NCBI RefSeq assembly: GCF_000524475.1
Contig: NZ_BAVQ01000036.1
Span: 67,022-131,021, forward strand
Direction of reading: 5' to 3'
Length of the DNA stretch: 64,000 nucleotides
DNA from: Tomitella biformata AHU 1821
GTDB lineage: Bacteria; Actinomycetota; Actinomycetes; Mycobacteriales; Mycobacteriaceae
Shown: in pieces, positions 47,657 through 56,622 of the stretch
Layout: each line of letters starts with the position of its first letter
Position numbering within the stretch: position 1 is the first letter of the stretch
The notes under the pieces: model-generated
Seen by the model: only the letters and a program-made list of their open reading frames with translations
Told to the model about the DNA's origin: nothing
The model's database searches: none
Position numbers and translations under genes: made by a program

Positions 47657-48988
47657 GTGACTGCCTCAATCCACCCCGCCGACCGTGATGTGCCCGTGTC
47701 GGCGGGCCTGTTCAAGCGCGCTTCTGCTGTGATCCCCGGCGGGGTGAACTCCCCGGTCAGGGCCTTTGGCTCCGTCGGCGGGACCCCGCGCTTCATCCGG
47801 GAGGCTCGGGGCTGTCGGCTGACCGACGTCGACGACAACACCTATGTCGACCTGGTGTGCTCGTGGGGGCCGATGATCCTGGGCCACTCGCACCCCGAGG
47901 TCGTGGCGGCCGTGCAGGAGGCCGCGACGCACGGGCTGTCGTTCGGCGCGCCCACCGTCGGTGAGGTCGACCTGGCCGAGGAGATCGTCCGCCGGATCGA
48001 CGCCGTCGAGCAGGTGCGCCTGGTCAACTCCGGCACCGAGGCGACGATGTCCGCGGTGCGCCTGGCGCGCGGCTTCACCGGCCGCAGCAAGATCATCAAG
48101 TTTGCGGGCTGCTACCACGGGCACGTCGACGCGCTCCTGGCCGAGGCCGGCTCCGGCCTGGCCACGTTCGGCCTGCCGACCTCGCCCGGCGTGACCGGCG
48201 CGCAGGCGTCGGACACCATCGTGGTGCCCTATAACGACTTGGCCGCGGTCGGGCGGGCGTTCGCGGAGAACCCCGGCGAGATCGCGTGCGTGATCACGGA
48301 GGCGGCCGCCGGCAACATGGGCACCGTCCCGCCGCTGCCCGGCTTCAACCAGGGCTTGAAGGACGTCTGCGCCGCGAACGGCGCGCTGCTGATCATGGAT
48401 GAGGTGATGACCGGCTTCCGCGCCAGCTCGACAGGTTGGCATGGGATCGACGGCGTCGCCGGCGACCTGACGACCTTCGGGAAGGTGATGAGCGGCGGGC
48501 TGCCCGCCGCGGCCTTCGGTGGTCGCGCGGATGTCATGGCGCACCTGGCCCCGCTCGGCCCCGTCTACCAGGCGGGGACGCTGTCCGGGAACCCCGTTGC
48601 GGTGGCCGCGGGCCTCGCGACGCTGCGGGCGGCGGACGACGCGGTGTACACGGCTCTGGAGCGCAACTCCCAGCGGCTCAGCAGTATCCTCGGCGCGGCG
48701 CTGACGGCGGCGGGCGTGGAGCACCAAATGCAGAACGCGGGCACTATGGTCGGAGTGTTCTTCTCGCCGACCCCCGTCACCAACTACGACGAGGCGCGGG
48801 CGAGCCAGACCTGGCGCTATCGACCGTTCTTCCACACGCTGCTGGAGCATGGCGTGTACGCGCCGCCGAGCGCGTTCGAGACGTGGTTCGTGTCCGCGGC
48901 GCTAGACGACGATGCGTTCGAGACCATTTCCACCGCAGCGACCGCGGCGGCGCGTGCAGCGGCCGCAGCCAAGGAAGGCGACCAGTGA
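47657..48988 (+). CDS. hemL: glutamate-1-semialdehyde 2,1-aminomutase
   Basis: 443 residues. PLP enzyme of the C5 route making 5-aminolevulinate for heme. Catalytic Lys276 in [35 protein letters not shown] and [19 protein letters not shown] are family hallmarks. GTG 47657 is preferred to ATG 47597 because GAGGTC precedes it and homology begins a few codons later ([12 protein letters not shown]). Its stop overlaps the GTG of the phosphatase gene. First gene of a hemL-to-ccsB run that joins heme supply to cytochrome c maturation, as in Rv0524-Rv0529. Confidence 0.95.
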   Translation: MTASIHPADRDVPVSAGLFKRASAVIPGGVNSPVRAFGSVGGTPRFIREARGCRLTDVDDNTYVDLVCSWGPMILGHSHPEVVAAVQEAATHGLSFGAPTVGEVDLAEEIVRRIDAVEQVRLVNSGTEATMSAVRLARGFTGRSKIIKFAGCYHGHVDALLAEAGSGLATFGLPTSPGVTGAQASDTIVVPYNDLAAVGRAFAENPGEIACVITEAAAGNMGTVPPLPGFNQGLKDVCAANGALLIMDEVMTGFRASSTGWHGIDGVAGDLTTFGKVMSGGLPAAAFGGRADVMAHLAPLGPVYQAGTLSGNPVAVAAGLATLRAADDAVYTALERNSQRLSSILGAALTAAGVEHQMQNAGTMVGVFFSPTPVTNYDEARASQTWRYRPFFHTLLEHGVYAPPSAFETWFVSAALDDDAFETISTAATAAARAAAAAKEGDQ

Positions 48989-49644
48989 GCCAGTTGAGCC
49001 CTGCCCCCGAAGACAAGACCCGCACGGTGGTCCACTTCCTCCGGCACGGGGAGGTGCACAACCCCACTGGCATCCTTTACGGGCGGCTGCCGAACTTCCG
49101 GCTGTCCCTCAATGGCCAGTCGCAGGCCCGCATCGTGGGCTCGGCGCTTGCCGACCATGACGTGACCCATGTGGTGGCCTCGCCGCTGCAGCGCGCGCAG
49201 GAGACGGCCCAGCCGATCGCCGCCGCGCATGGCCTTCAGATCGCGACCGACGACAACCTCATCGAGGCGGACAACGCCTTCGAGGGGCTGCGGGTGGCCG
49301 TCGGCGACGGCGCCCTGCGCCGGCCCCGGCACTGGGCCAAGCTGCGGGACCCCTTCACCCCGTCCTGGGGCGAGCCGTACCTGCAGATCGCGCACCGCAT
49401 GCTCGCCGCCGCGAACACCGCCCGGGACGCCGCGCGCGGCCACGAGGCCGTGTGCGTGAGCCACCAGCTGCCGGTGTGGACACTCCGGCGCTTTATGCAG
49501 GGCAACCGCCTCTGGCACGACCCCCGCAACCGCCAGTGCGGTCTCGCGTCGCTGACGAGCCTGATCTACGAGGGCGACCTGCTGGTCGACATCGTCTACT
49601 CGGAGCCCGCCGGCGCGTCCGACCCCATGGTGACAGGGGCATGA
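48985..49644 (+). CDS. histidine phosphatase family protein (Rv0525-type)
   Basis: 219 residues of the phosphoglycerate mutase-like superfamily. The phospho-accepting His is His21 in FLRHGEVHN; a second catalytic His is in [13 protein letters not shown]. The [16 protein letters not shown] segment is typical. It is fixed between hemL and the tlpA-like gene in mycobacteria. The substrate is unknown. GTG overlaps hemL stop; the TGA overlaps the next ATG. Confidence 0.88.
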   Translation: MSQLSPAPEDKTRTVVHFLRHGEVHNPTGILYGRLPNFRLSLNGQSQARIVGSALADHDVTHVVASPLQRAQETAQPIAAAHGLQIATDDNLIEADNAFEGLRVAVGDGALRRPRHWAKLRDPFTPSWGEPYLQIAHRMLAAANTARDAARGHEAVCVSHQLPVWTLRRFMQGNRLWHDPRNRQCGLASLTSLIYEGDLLVDIVYSEPAGASDPMVTGA

Positions 49645-50246
49645 CCAGGTCCCCCAAGGCTTGGTTGGCCGGGGCGGTGCTCGCGCTATGTAGCGTGCTG
49701 ACGCTCTCCGGCTGCGCGACGGGCACCGACGCGGTGGCCACCGGCGGCGGCACCTTCGACTTCGTCTCGCCCGGCGGGCAGACCACGATCCGCTACGACC
49801 CGCCCGCTGATCGCGGCAGCATCGGCACGCTCTCCGGCGATGACCTCATGAATGCGGGCGCGACCGTGGGACTCGAGGACTTCGACGACCAGGTCGTGGT
49901 GCTCAACCTCTGGGCCAGCTGGTGCGGCCCCTGCCGCGGCGAGGCTCTGGCGCTGGGCGAGGTGGCGGCTGTCACATATGACCAAGGGGTGCGGTTCCTC
50001 GGCCTCAATGTGAAGGACACCCCCCGCTCCGGCGCGCAGGACTGGTACACGTCGAACAAGGTCGACTACCCGTCGATCTACGACCCGAAGATGCGCAGCG
50101 TCATCGCGCTCGGCTCATTCCCGACCAGCGTGATCCCGTCGACGATCGTCCTCGACCGTGAGCATCGCGTCGCGGCGGTGTTCCTCAAGGCGCTCACCGC
50201 AGAGGAGCTGCAGCCGGTGGTCGAGGAGATCGCCGCCGAACAGTGA
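49641..50246 (+). CDS. TlpA/ResA-type thioredoxin lipoprotein (Rv0526-type)
   Basis: 201 residues. Lipobox LSGC (Cys25) anchors it to the outer face of the membrane; the thioredoxin fold carries WCGPC (94-98) in LNLWASWCGPCRGEA. It probably reduces apocytochrome c heme-binding cysteines, receiving electrons from the next gene's product CcdA, as in System II maturation. ATG overlaps the phosphatase stop (ATGA), and its own TGA overlaps the ccdA GTG. Confidence 0.92.
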   Translation: MTRSPKAWLAGAVLALCSVLTLSGCATGTDAVATGGGTFDFVSPGGQTTIRYDPPADRGSIGTLSGDDLMNAGATVGLEDFDDQVVVLNLWASWCGPCRGEALALGEVAAVTYDQGVRFLGLNVKDTPRSGAQDWYTSNKVDYPSIYDPKMRSVIALGSFPTSVIPSTIVLDREHRVAAVFLKALTAEELQPVVEEIAAEQ

Positions 50247-51058
50247 CTGACATGATCCTTGCCGACGGCGTGGGCGAAGCCTTCAGCACAACGGCAATCA
50301 GCGGGCCGCTGCTGCTCGCAGTCCTAGCCTGCGTGGTAGCTGGCCTGGTCTCCTTCGCGTCGCCCTGTGTGGTGCCGCTGGTCCCCGGCTACCTCTCCTA
50401 CCTGGCCGGGGTGGTCGGCGCAGACGCGCCTGCCGTCACGGCGGCGGAGGCCAAGGCGCAGGCCCGGGCCGGCCGCTGGCGCGTGGCCGGCGCGGCGACG
50501 CTGTTCGTCGCCGGCTTCACCGTCGTCTTCGTGCTGCTCACCGCGTCGGTGTTCGGGGCCATCGAGTCCATGACACTCAACCGGGAGCTGCTCGAGCGCA
50601 TCGGCGGCGTCATCACCATCATCATGGGCCTGGTGTTCATCGGCTTCTTCCCGATGCTCCAGCGGGACACCCGGATGGCGCCCACCCGCTTCACCTCCCT
50701 CGCTGGGGCGCCGATCCTGGGCGCGGTGTTCGGCCTCGGCTGGACTCCGTGTCTCGGGCCCACGCTGACCGGCGTCATCTCCGTCGCCGCCGGCACGGAG
50801 GGCACGACGGCGGCACGCGGGGTACTCCTGATTTTCGCGTACTGCCTGGGCTTAGGCCTGCCGTTCGTCATCCTGGCGCTCGGCTCGGCCCGCGCGCTGC
50901 AGGGTGTCGGATTCCTGCGCAGACACGCGCGGACCATCCAGATCATCGGCGGCGTGATGCTCGTGCTGGTCGGCCTCGCACTGGTCACGGGGATGTGGGC
51001 AGTGTTCGTGGACTGGGTACGCATCGCCTTCATCACCGACACGGTATTACCGGTATGA
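50243..51058 (+). CDS. ccdA: cytochrome c biogenesis protein CcdA
   Basis: 271 residues, six membrane helices. Transfers reducing power from thioredoxin across the membrane. The two redox cysteines are Cys42 in SFASPCVVPLVPGY and Cys170 in GLGWTPCLGP, the usual pair in helices 1 and 4. GTG 50243 overlaps the previous stop; ATG 50252 is an alternative. Stop overlaps resB (ATGA). Confidence 0.94.
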   Translation: MTDMILADGVGEAFSTTAISGPLLLAVLACVVAGLVSFASPCVVPLVPGYLSYLAGVVGADAPAVTAAEAKAQARAGRWRVAGAATLFVAGFTVVFVLLTASVFGAIESMTLNRELLERIGGVITIIMGLVFIGFFPMLQRDTRMAPTRFTSLAGAPILGAVFGLGWTPCLGPTLTGVISVAAGTEGTTAARGVLLIFAYCLGLGLPFVILALGSARALQGVGFLRRHARTIQIIGGVMLVLVGLALVTGMWAVFVDWVRIAFITDTVLPV

Positions 51059-52734
51059 CCTCTAAGGAAGGCCCCGAGTTGACTGCTGAGACGACTGCCA
51101 CGCCGTCGCCCATCCGGCGCGCCGCGGCCACCGTGCGCAACCTGTGGCGATCGCTCACCAGCATGCGCACGGCGCTGGTGCTGCTGTTCCTGCTGGCCCT
51201 GGCCGCAATCCCCGGCGCGCTGGTCCCGCAGCGGAGCCTGAACTCGCAAAAGGTCGACCAGTACATCGCCGACCACAAGCACATCGGGCCGCTGTTCGAC
51301 ACGTTGCAGGTTTACAACGTGTTCGGCAGCTCCTGGTTCACCGCCATCTACGTGTTGCTGTTCATCTCCCTCGTCGGCTGCATCACCCCACGCGTGGCCG
51401 AGCACTTCCGGGCGCTGCGGACGCCACCGGTCCGGGCCCCGCGCCGGCTGTCCCGGCTGCCGCACCATGCGGAGAGCGAGGTGGAGGGCTCCGCCGAGGA
51501 GAACGCGGACACGGTCCGCGCGGCGCTCCGCGGCTGGCGCCAGGAGACTCGCACCGAGCCGGGCGGCGTCATCACGATCTCCGCAGAGCGCGGCTACCTG
51601 CGCGAGGCCGGCAACCTGGTTTTCCACATAGCGCTGGTCGGGGTGCTGGTCACGGTCGCGATGGGCAAGATCTTCGGCTATGAGGGCAACGTCATCATCA
51701 TCGCAGACGGCCAGGGCGGGTTCTGCAACTCCTCGCCGGCGATGTATGACACGTTCCGCGCCGGACTCAAGGAGGACGGCACGGGCTTACACCCCTTCTG
51801 CGTCGAGGTGAAGGACTTCAAGGCGGACTACCTGCCGAACGGGCAGGCCGACATGTTCACGTCCAACATCCGATATCAAGCGGAGACGGACCTGGACTCG
51901 GGCACCTGGCATGACTACCAGCTCAAGGTGAACGACCCGCTGCGGGTCGACGGCGCCCGGGTCTACCTGCAGGGGCACGGCTTCGCGCCCACCTTCACGG
52001 TCACCTTCCCGGACGGCTCGGTTCGCACCAAGACGCTGCAGTTCGCGCCCGAGGAGGTGCAGACGTTCCTCAGCAGCGGCGCAGTCCTGTTTGACCCGCC
52101 CGGGGAGCTGTACCCCACCCTGGCCGAGTCGCGGCAGCACCAGATCGCGATCGAGGGCCTGTTCGCCCCCACCGCGGTGTTCGAGGGCACCCTGCTGACG
52201 TCGGGCGCCCCGACGATGACGGACCCTGCAGTCGCCATCGATATCTACAAGGGCGACTCCGGCTTGGACAGTGGCCGCGCGCAGTCGATCTTCCGGCTCG
52301 ATCCCCGCATGATCGATCAGGGGCGGCTGGTCAAGCAGGAGCGGACAAACCTCAGGGCGGGCGAGTCCGTCACGCTCGAGGACGGCACCGTGGTCAGCTT
52401 CGACGGCGCGCAGGAGTTCGTGAACCTGCAGGTCTCCTACGATCCGACGCAGGTCTGGGTGCTGGTCTCCGCGGTCACGATGATGGCCGGGATGCTGGTG
52501 TCGCTGGTGATCAAGCGGCGGCGTATTTGGGCCCGGATCACCCCGGCGGTCATGGCCGCCGGACCGCCCCCAGATTCTGGGGATGGACCCGATGGCGTTG
52601 AACGACGTACCGTAGTAGAGCTTGGCGGACTCGCGCGCACCGACCATGCCGGTTGGGGCGAGGAGTTCACAAAACTGAGTAAGCGACTGCTTGCCGAGGA
52701 AACACGAGAAGAGCAGCGTCCGCCCCAGGCGTGA
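51055..52734 (+). CDS. resB: cytochrome c biogenesis protein ResB
   Basis: 559 residues. With CcsB forms the System II heme-handling and ligation complex. Three N-terminal helices (about 38-58, 94-116, 187-207) and a large extracytoplasmic domain (about 210-480) before a final helix (about 478-500); the typical FFSLxxMrtalvLLflLalaaipGalvPQ region is seen as RSLTSMRTALVLLFLLALAA. The C-terminal cytoplasmic tail is Glu/Arg rich. ATG overlaps the ccdA stop. Positional match Rv0528. Confidence 0.93.
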   Translation: MTSKEGPELTAETTATPSPIRRAAATVRNLWRSLTSMRTALVLLFLLALAAIPGALVPQRSLNSQKVDQYIADHKHIGPLFDTLQVYNVFGSSWFTAIYVLLFISLVGCITPRVAEHFRALRTPPVRAPRRLSRLPHHAESEVEGSAEENADTVRAALRGWRQETRTEPGGVITISAERGYLREAGNLVFHIALVGVLVTVAMGKIFGYEGNVIIIADGQGGFCNSSPAMYDTFRAGLKEDGTGLHPFCVEVKDFKADYLPNGQADMFTSNIRYQAETDLDSGTWHDYQLKVNDPLRVDGARVYLQGHGFAPTFTVTFPDGSVRTKTLQFAPEEVQTFLSSGAVLFDPPGELYPTLAESRQHQIAIEGLFAPTAVFEGTLLTSGAPTMTDPAVAIDIYKGDSGLDSGRAQSIFRLDPRMIDQGRLVKQERTNLRAGESVTLEDGTVVSFDGAQEFVNLQVSYDPTQVWVLVSAVTMMAGMLVSLVIKRRRIWARITPAVMAAGPPPDSGDGPDGVERRTVVELGGLARTDHAGWGEEFTKLSKRLLAEETREEQRPPQA

Positions 52735-52749
52735 CGCGGGAGAAGATTT

Positions 52750-53757
52750 ATGCCTATTAATGAGACGCTCGCGCAGTACAGTGACTTCGCGTTCCGGTCT
52801 GCCTTCGGAGTCATAGTCCTTGCGTTAGTCCTGATCCTGTTCTCTTACTCGGCGGTGCGGACCAACGCCATCGTGCAGAAGGACAAGGCGCGCGAGTTCG
52901 TGGGCGCCGGCGAGGCTGTCGAGGGGGCCGGGACGGTCCGCCTGGACCCGCCGCCCGTAGATCCGTCGGATCCGGCCGAGCCGGAGCGTCGTCCGCTGTT
53001 CGAGCGGCTCGCCAACATGGGCTACGGGCTGACGGTCCTCGGTTTCCTGCTGCTGGCGGGCTCGATGCTGTTGCGCGGCTTCGCCGCCGGACGCATGCCG
53101 CTGGGCAACATGTACGAGTTCGTGACGATGACGTGCGTGGTCAGTCTTGGCGTGGGCGTGTGGACCATGCGGAAGCAGGAGAAGCGGCCGTTGCTGGCGT
53201 TCATCCTGGTGCCGATCGTGATCCTGGTGTTCATCGCGGGCACGGTCCTGCACACGGAGACCGCCAAGGTGGCCCCCGCCCTGCAGTCCTACTGGCTGCC
53301 GATCCACGTCACCGTCATCTGCCTCGGCAGCGGCATCTTCCTGGTCTCCGGCGTGGCCAGCATGCTGTTCCTCTACCGCATCAAATACCCCAAGGGCCAG
53401 GAGCCGGACACCCGGTTCGGCCGCTTCGCGGTGAAGTTGCCAGACGCGCAGTACCTCGACCGGTTGGCCTACAAGACCGTCGTCATCGCGTTCCCGATCT
53501 TCGGCGCCGGCGTGATCATGGGCGCCATCTGGGCCGAGGCGGCCTGGGGCCGGTTCTGGGGCTGGGACCCCAAGGAGACGGTCTCCTTCATCACCTGGGT
53601 CGTCTACGCGGCCTACCTGCACGCCCGGGCCACGGCCGGCTGGCGCGACACCAAGGCCGCCTGGATCAACATCGCCGGCTTCGTGGCGATGCTGTTCAAC
53701 CTGTTCATCATCAACATGGTGGTCTCCGGCCTGCACTCGTACGCCGGCTTGAACTGA
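52750..53757 (+). CDS. ccsB: c-type cytochrome biogenesis protein CcsB (CcsA/ResC type)
   Basis: 335 residues, about eight membrane helices. The Trp-rich heme-binding WWD motif is WGRFWGWDPKETVSFITW (about 258-275); external His residues (LPIHVTV, ARATAGW region) may ligate heme. Last gene of the hemL-ccsB operon, followed by a textbook terminator. Corresponds to Rv0529. Confidence 0.94.
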   Translation: MPINETLAQYSDFAFRSAFGVIVLALVLILFSYSAVRTNAIVQKDKAREFVGAGEAVEGAGTVRLDPPPVDPSDPAEPERRPLFERLANMGYGLTVLGFLLLAGSMLLRGFAAGRMPLGNMYEFVTMTCVVSLGVGVWTMRKQEKRPLLAFILVPIVILVFIAGTVLHTETAKVAPALQSYWLPIHVTVICLGSGIFLVSGVASMLFLYRIKYPKGQEPDTRFGRFAVKLPDAQYLDRLAYKTVVIAFPIFGAGVIMGAIWAEAAWGRFWGWDPKETVSFITWVVYAAYLHARATAGWRDTKAAWINIAGFVAMLFNLFIINMVVSGLHSYAGLN

Positions 53758-53771
53758 CCCGCCCGACATAT

Positions 53772-53806
53772 AGCTGCCCCGGCCTTATCGGCCGGGGCAG
53801 CTTTTG
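53772..53806 (+). terminator. rho-independent terminator of the hemL-ccsB operon
   Basis: 13-bp perfect stem AGCTGCCCCGGCC (53772-53784) with 53790-53802, loop TTATC, followed by TTTTGTT overlapping the stem end. Confidence 0.93.
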
Positions 53807-53811
53807 TTGTG

Positions 53812-53991
53812 TCAGGCCTGCGGGGGCTCTTTCCCATCCGGGGTATTCGGGTGGGCGCCCAGATCGCGCAGGAACTCTGGATCGTCATCGGGACCGATGC
53901 CACGCGTGGGTCCCGACGACTGAGGGCCGAACGCACGCCACGCCAGGTAGATCAGGGTGGCCAGGCCGATAATGGCCAATAATTGGATCAC
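53812..53991 (-). CDS. small single-pass membrane protein
   Basis: 59 residues from GTG 53991: one hydrophobic helix at the N-terminus (VIQLLAIIGLATLIYLAWRA), then a short polar tail with GPDDDPEFLRDLG. A strong GGAGGAG lies 7 nt upstream of the GTG, which supports this start over the in-frame upstream ATG at 54114 with a Arg/His-rich unlikely extension. A protein of this type (Rv0530A-like) is found at the same place in mycobacteria. Function unknown. Confidence 0.65.
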   Translation of the reverse strand: MIQLLAIIGLATLIYLAWRAFGPQSSGPTRGIGPDDDPEFLRDLGAHPNTPDGKEPPQA

Positions 53992-54061
53992 TGCGCATCT
54001 CCTCCTGCCATCTAGCTTAGCCGTGATTGCGGCCCAGCCTCGCCGACGGCGGCGAGGTCGG

Positions 54062-54067
54062 TAGCCT
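54062..54067 (+). promoter_or_regulatory. -10 element TAGCCT, leaderless start
   Basis: TAGCCT ends 7 nt before GTG 54075. Confidence 0.45.
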
Positions 54068-54074
54068 AGGGGGC

Positions 54075-54392
54075 GTGAGTGATGAATTGACCGCGCCCGA
54101 GGATGCCGGCGCAAAGTCCAGTCTGATCAAGAACCTCGTCCTGTACACGCTGGCCAGGCTGGCGTTGTTCGCCGTGCTGGCGGGGGCGATCTTCTATGTC
54201 CCCAGGCTTATCGACGTCAATGTGCCGCTACTCGTCGCGATGGCGTTCGGCCTGCTGCTGTCGCTGCCGATCTCGATGTTCGCGTTCAAGAGCCTGCGCC
54301 TGGCCGTGAACGCGGATATCGCCACGGTCGACGCCAAGCGGCGCGAGCAGCGGGAGGACCTGGAGTCCAAGCTGCGGGGCGACCGGGAATAG
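54075..54392 (+). CDS. DUF4229 membrane protein
   Basis: 105 residues with two membrane helices (about 23-41 and 48-68) and a basic/acidic C-terminal tail ([19 protein letters not shown]). The DUF4229 family occurs at this place in mycobacteria (Rv0531). GTG 54075 agrees with the family and has a leaderless-type -10 box; the upstream in-frame ATG 54027 is rejected. The TAG stop overlaps the GTG of cysK2 by one base. Function unknown. Confidence 0.8.
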   Translation: MSDELTAPEDAGAKSSLIKNLVLYTLARLALFAVLAGAIFYVPRLIDVNVPLLVAMAFGLLLSLPISMFAFKSLRLAVNADIATVDAKRREQREDLESKLRGDRE

Positions 54393-55480
54393 TGGCCAGG
54401 GCCTGGTGTGACAACGCGGTCCGGCTGATCGAGGCGGACGCCTGCCGCAGTGCGGACACCCACCTGCTGCGCTACCCCCTGGCCGAGAGCTGGGCGGGCT
54501 CCAATGCGGAGCGTGGCGGCATCCAGCTGTATCTCAAGGATGAGTCGACCCACATCACCGGCAGCCTGAAACACCGGCTTGCGCGGTCGCTGTTCCTGCA
54601 CGCGCTGTGCAACGGGTGGGTCGGTCCGGAGACCACGATCATCGAGGCCTCCTCGGGCTCGACGGCCGTCAGCGAAGCGTATTTCGCGAAGCTGCTCGGC
54701 CTGGACTTCCTGGCCGTCATCCCGCGGCACACCAGCACGGCCAAGGTGGCGCTGATCGAGGCCGCTGGCGGACGCTGCCATTTCGTGGATGACCCGTCCA
54801 CCATCTATGCGGAGTCTCGCCGCTTGGCCGCCGAGACCGGCGGGCACTACCTCGACCAGTTCACGAACGCCGAGCGGGCGACGGACTGGCGAGGCAACAA
54901 CAACATCGCGGAGTCGATCTTCGACCAGCTCGCCAATGAGGACCATCCGGTGCCGGAGTGGGTCGTCGTGGGTGCGGGCACCGGGGGCACCAGCGCCACC
55001 ATCGGGCGGTTCCTGCGCTACCGCCGCCATGACACCCGGCTGTGCGTGGTGGACCCGGAGGGCTCGGTGTTCTACGACGCGTGGGCGGGCGGCAACAGCG
55101 CGCTCACCTCCGCCCAGGGCTCCCGCATCGAGGGCATCGGCCGGCCCCGGGTGGAGCCGTCCTTCGTCTCCGCCGCGGTGGACCACATGGTCCAGGTGCC
55201 CGACGCGGGCTCGATCGCCGCGGCCCGGCATGGCAGCGCCGCGTTGGGCAAGAAGCTCGGCGGCTCCACCGGCACCAACCTGTGGGGCGCGTTCCAGCTC
55301 ATCGCGGAGATGGTCGAGACTGGCCGCACTGGCAGCGTCGTCACCCTGCTGTGTGATGGCGGCGAGCGCTACTCGGACACCTACTTCGACGACGCCTGGG
55401 TGGCTAGCGAGGGCATCGAGCTGTCCGGCTCGACCGCGGTGCTGGCGGAGTTCGCGGCGACGGGCGTCTGGACCGGCTGA
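54392..55480 (+). CDS. cysK2: S-sulfocysteine synthase CysK2
   Basis: 362 residues of the PLP fold II cysteine synthase group. It matches mycobacterial CysK2 (Rv0848) closely: [40 protein letters not shown] with the PLP Lys60, [39 protein letters not shown] and [13 protein letters not shown]. CysK2 uses O-phosphoserine and thiosulfate to make S-sulfocysteine, not cysteine. In M. tuberculosis the gene is elsewhere, so the location is different here. Starts at GTG overlapping the DUF4229 TAG. Its last 100 nt overlap the 3' end of the convergent acyltransferase gene. Confidence 0.9.
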   Translation: MARAWCDNAVRLIEADACRSADTHLLRYPLAESWAGSNAERGGIQLYLKDESTHITGSLKHRLARSLFLHALCNGWVGPETTIIEASSGSTAVSEAYFAKLLGLDFLAVIPRHTSTAKVALIEAAGGRCHFVDDPSTIYAESRRLAAETGGHYLDQFTNAERATDWRGNNNIAESIFDQLANEDHPVPEWVVVGAGTGGTSATIGRFLRYRRHDTRLCVVDPEGSVFYDAWAGGNSALTSAQGSRIEGIGRPRVEPSFVSAAVDHMVQVPDAGSIAAARHGSAALGKKLGGSTGTNLWGAFQLIAEMVETGRTGSVVTLLCDGGERYSDTYFDDAWVASEGIELSGSTAVLAEFAATGVWTG

Positions 55481-56622
55481 GCCCTGGCCTGCTTGTTAGG
55501 GCGCTTCCGGTTCGGGCGCATCGTCAGCCGGTGCAGGCCCCACGCCAGGGGAACACTGGCCATGAGCGTGATCTCAAAGACGCCGAACCAGTTCCCGGTG
55601 AATGGCTGGAAGCCGAGCAGTTCCATGACGAACTCCATGACCAGCAGGTGCACCAGGAACAGCTCGTAGGAGATCTCGCCGAGCCACACCATCGGCCGCC
55701 AGGACAGCGCCCGCGAGTACCAGGTGGGGGTGCCCGCGACCAGCGGGAGCATCAGCAGCGTCGCGATCACCAGGTCCAGCAGCGACTTCGTGACCGCGTG
55801 GGTGACGTCGAACGGCATGATCGTCGGCTCGCCCGCGAGTCCGGTGCAGGCCACCGCGAACGCCGCCGCCGCGCCGGTCAGGGACCCCACCGTCAGCCAC
55901 ACTCCGCCGCGACCCTGGATCCGCGGCGCGAGCAGCGCCAGCAGCATCCCGCCCGCGAACCAGCCGATGAAGCTGGGCAGCCACAGCTGGGCGGTGACGT
56001 CGACGGGCACCGCGGCATAGAACCAGTCGCTGTGGGTGAGGACGATCCAGCCCACGCTCAGCGCGATCAGGCCCGTCAACGCCGCAGCGGCCACCCCTGT
56101 GCGGGGCCTGCGCCGGCACAGCCCCACGATGATGAGCCAACCGATCAACGGCAGGACCAGGTAGAACGCGACCTCGACGGCCAGGCTCCACATCTGGGTG
56201 AGGGAGACGTGCAAGTTGCCGTAGCCGTAGATCTGCGTGAGCGTCATATTCCGCAGGAAGCCGTCCCAACCGCCGCCGAACGGTCCGGCGTCCCGGCGGA
56301 GGTACACCAGGTAGACGACGATGACGACGATCCAGTACGAGGGCAGAATGCGGCGGGCCCGGCGATAGAAGTACGTGCCCAGCACCGGGGTGGACCGGCC
56401 CGAGTCGGCGACCGCCACCCACGGCTTGAATAGCAGGTAGCCGGAGAGCACGAAGAAGATCGGGACGCCGATCTCGAGCCGAGCGAAGAAGTAGCCGAGG
56501 GTGTCGGTGGTGTAGTTGCCGGTCCAGAACGCGGCGTGGGAGATCACCACGAGGACGGCGGCGACGGCCCGTAGGCCGGTGAGGGAGTCGATATAGTGCC
56601 GGATGATTGGGCTATGGCTCAC
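55381..56622 (-). CDS. acyltransferase 3 family membrane protein
   Basis: 413 residues, about ten membrane helices, of the OafA/AT3 family that transfers acyl groups to sugars or lipids of the envelope. N-terminal [26 protein letters not shown] contains the R and catalytic His; [14 protein letters not shown] and the [11 protein letters not shown] segment follow. The C-terminal polar tail (about 380-413) lies antisense to the end of cysK2. GTG 56622 overlaps the upstream gene's TGA (GTGA), so it is coupled to the polytopic GT-C-like protein. A glycan substrate made by that partner is plausible but inferred. Confidence 0.85.
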   Translation of the reverse strand: MSHSPIIRHYIDSLTGLRAVAAVLVVISHAAFWTGNYTTDTLGYFFARLEIGVPIFFVLSGYLLFKPWVAVADSGRSTPVLGTYFYRRARRILPSYWIVVIVVYLVYLRRDAGPFGGGWDGFLRNMTLTQIYGYGNLHVSLTQMWSLAVEVAFYLVLPLIGWLIIVGLCRRRPRTGVAAAALTGLIALSVGWIVLTHSDWFYAAVPVDVTAQLWLPSFIGWFAGGMLLALLAPRIQGRGGVWLTVGSLTGAAAAFAVACTGLAGEPTIMPFDVTHAVTKSLLDLVIATLLMLPLVAGTPTWYSRALSWRPMVWLGEISYELFLVHLLVMEFVMELLGFQPFTGNWFGVFEITLMASVPLAWGLHRLTMRPNRKRPNKQARAQPVQTPVAANSASTAVEPDSSMPSLATQASSK

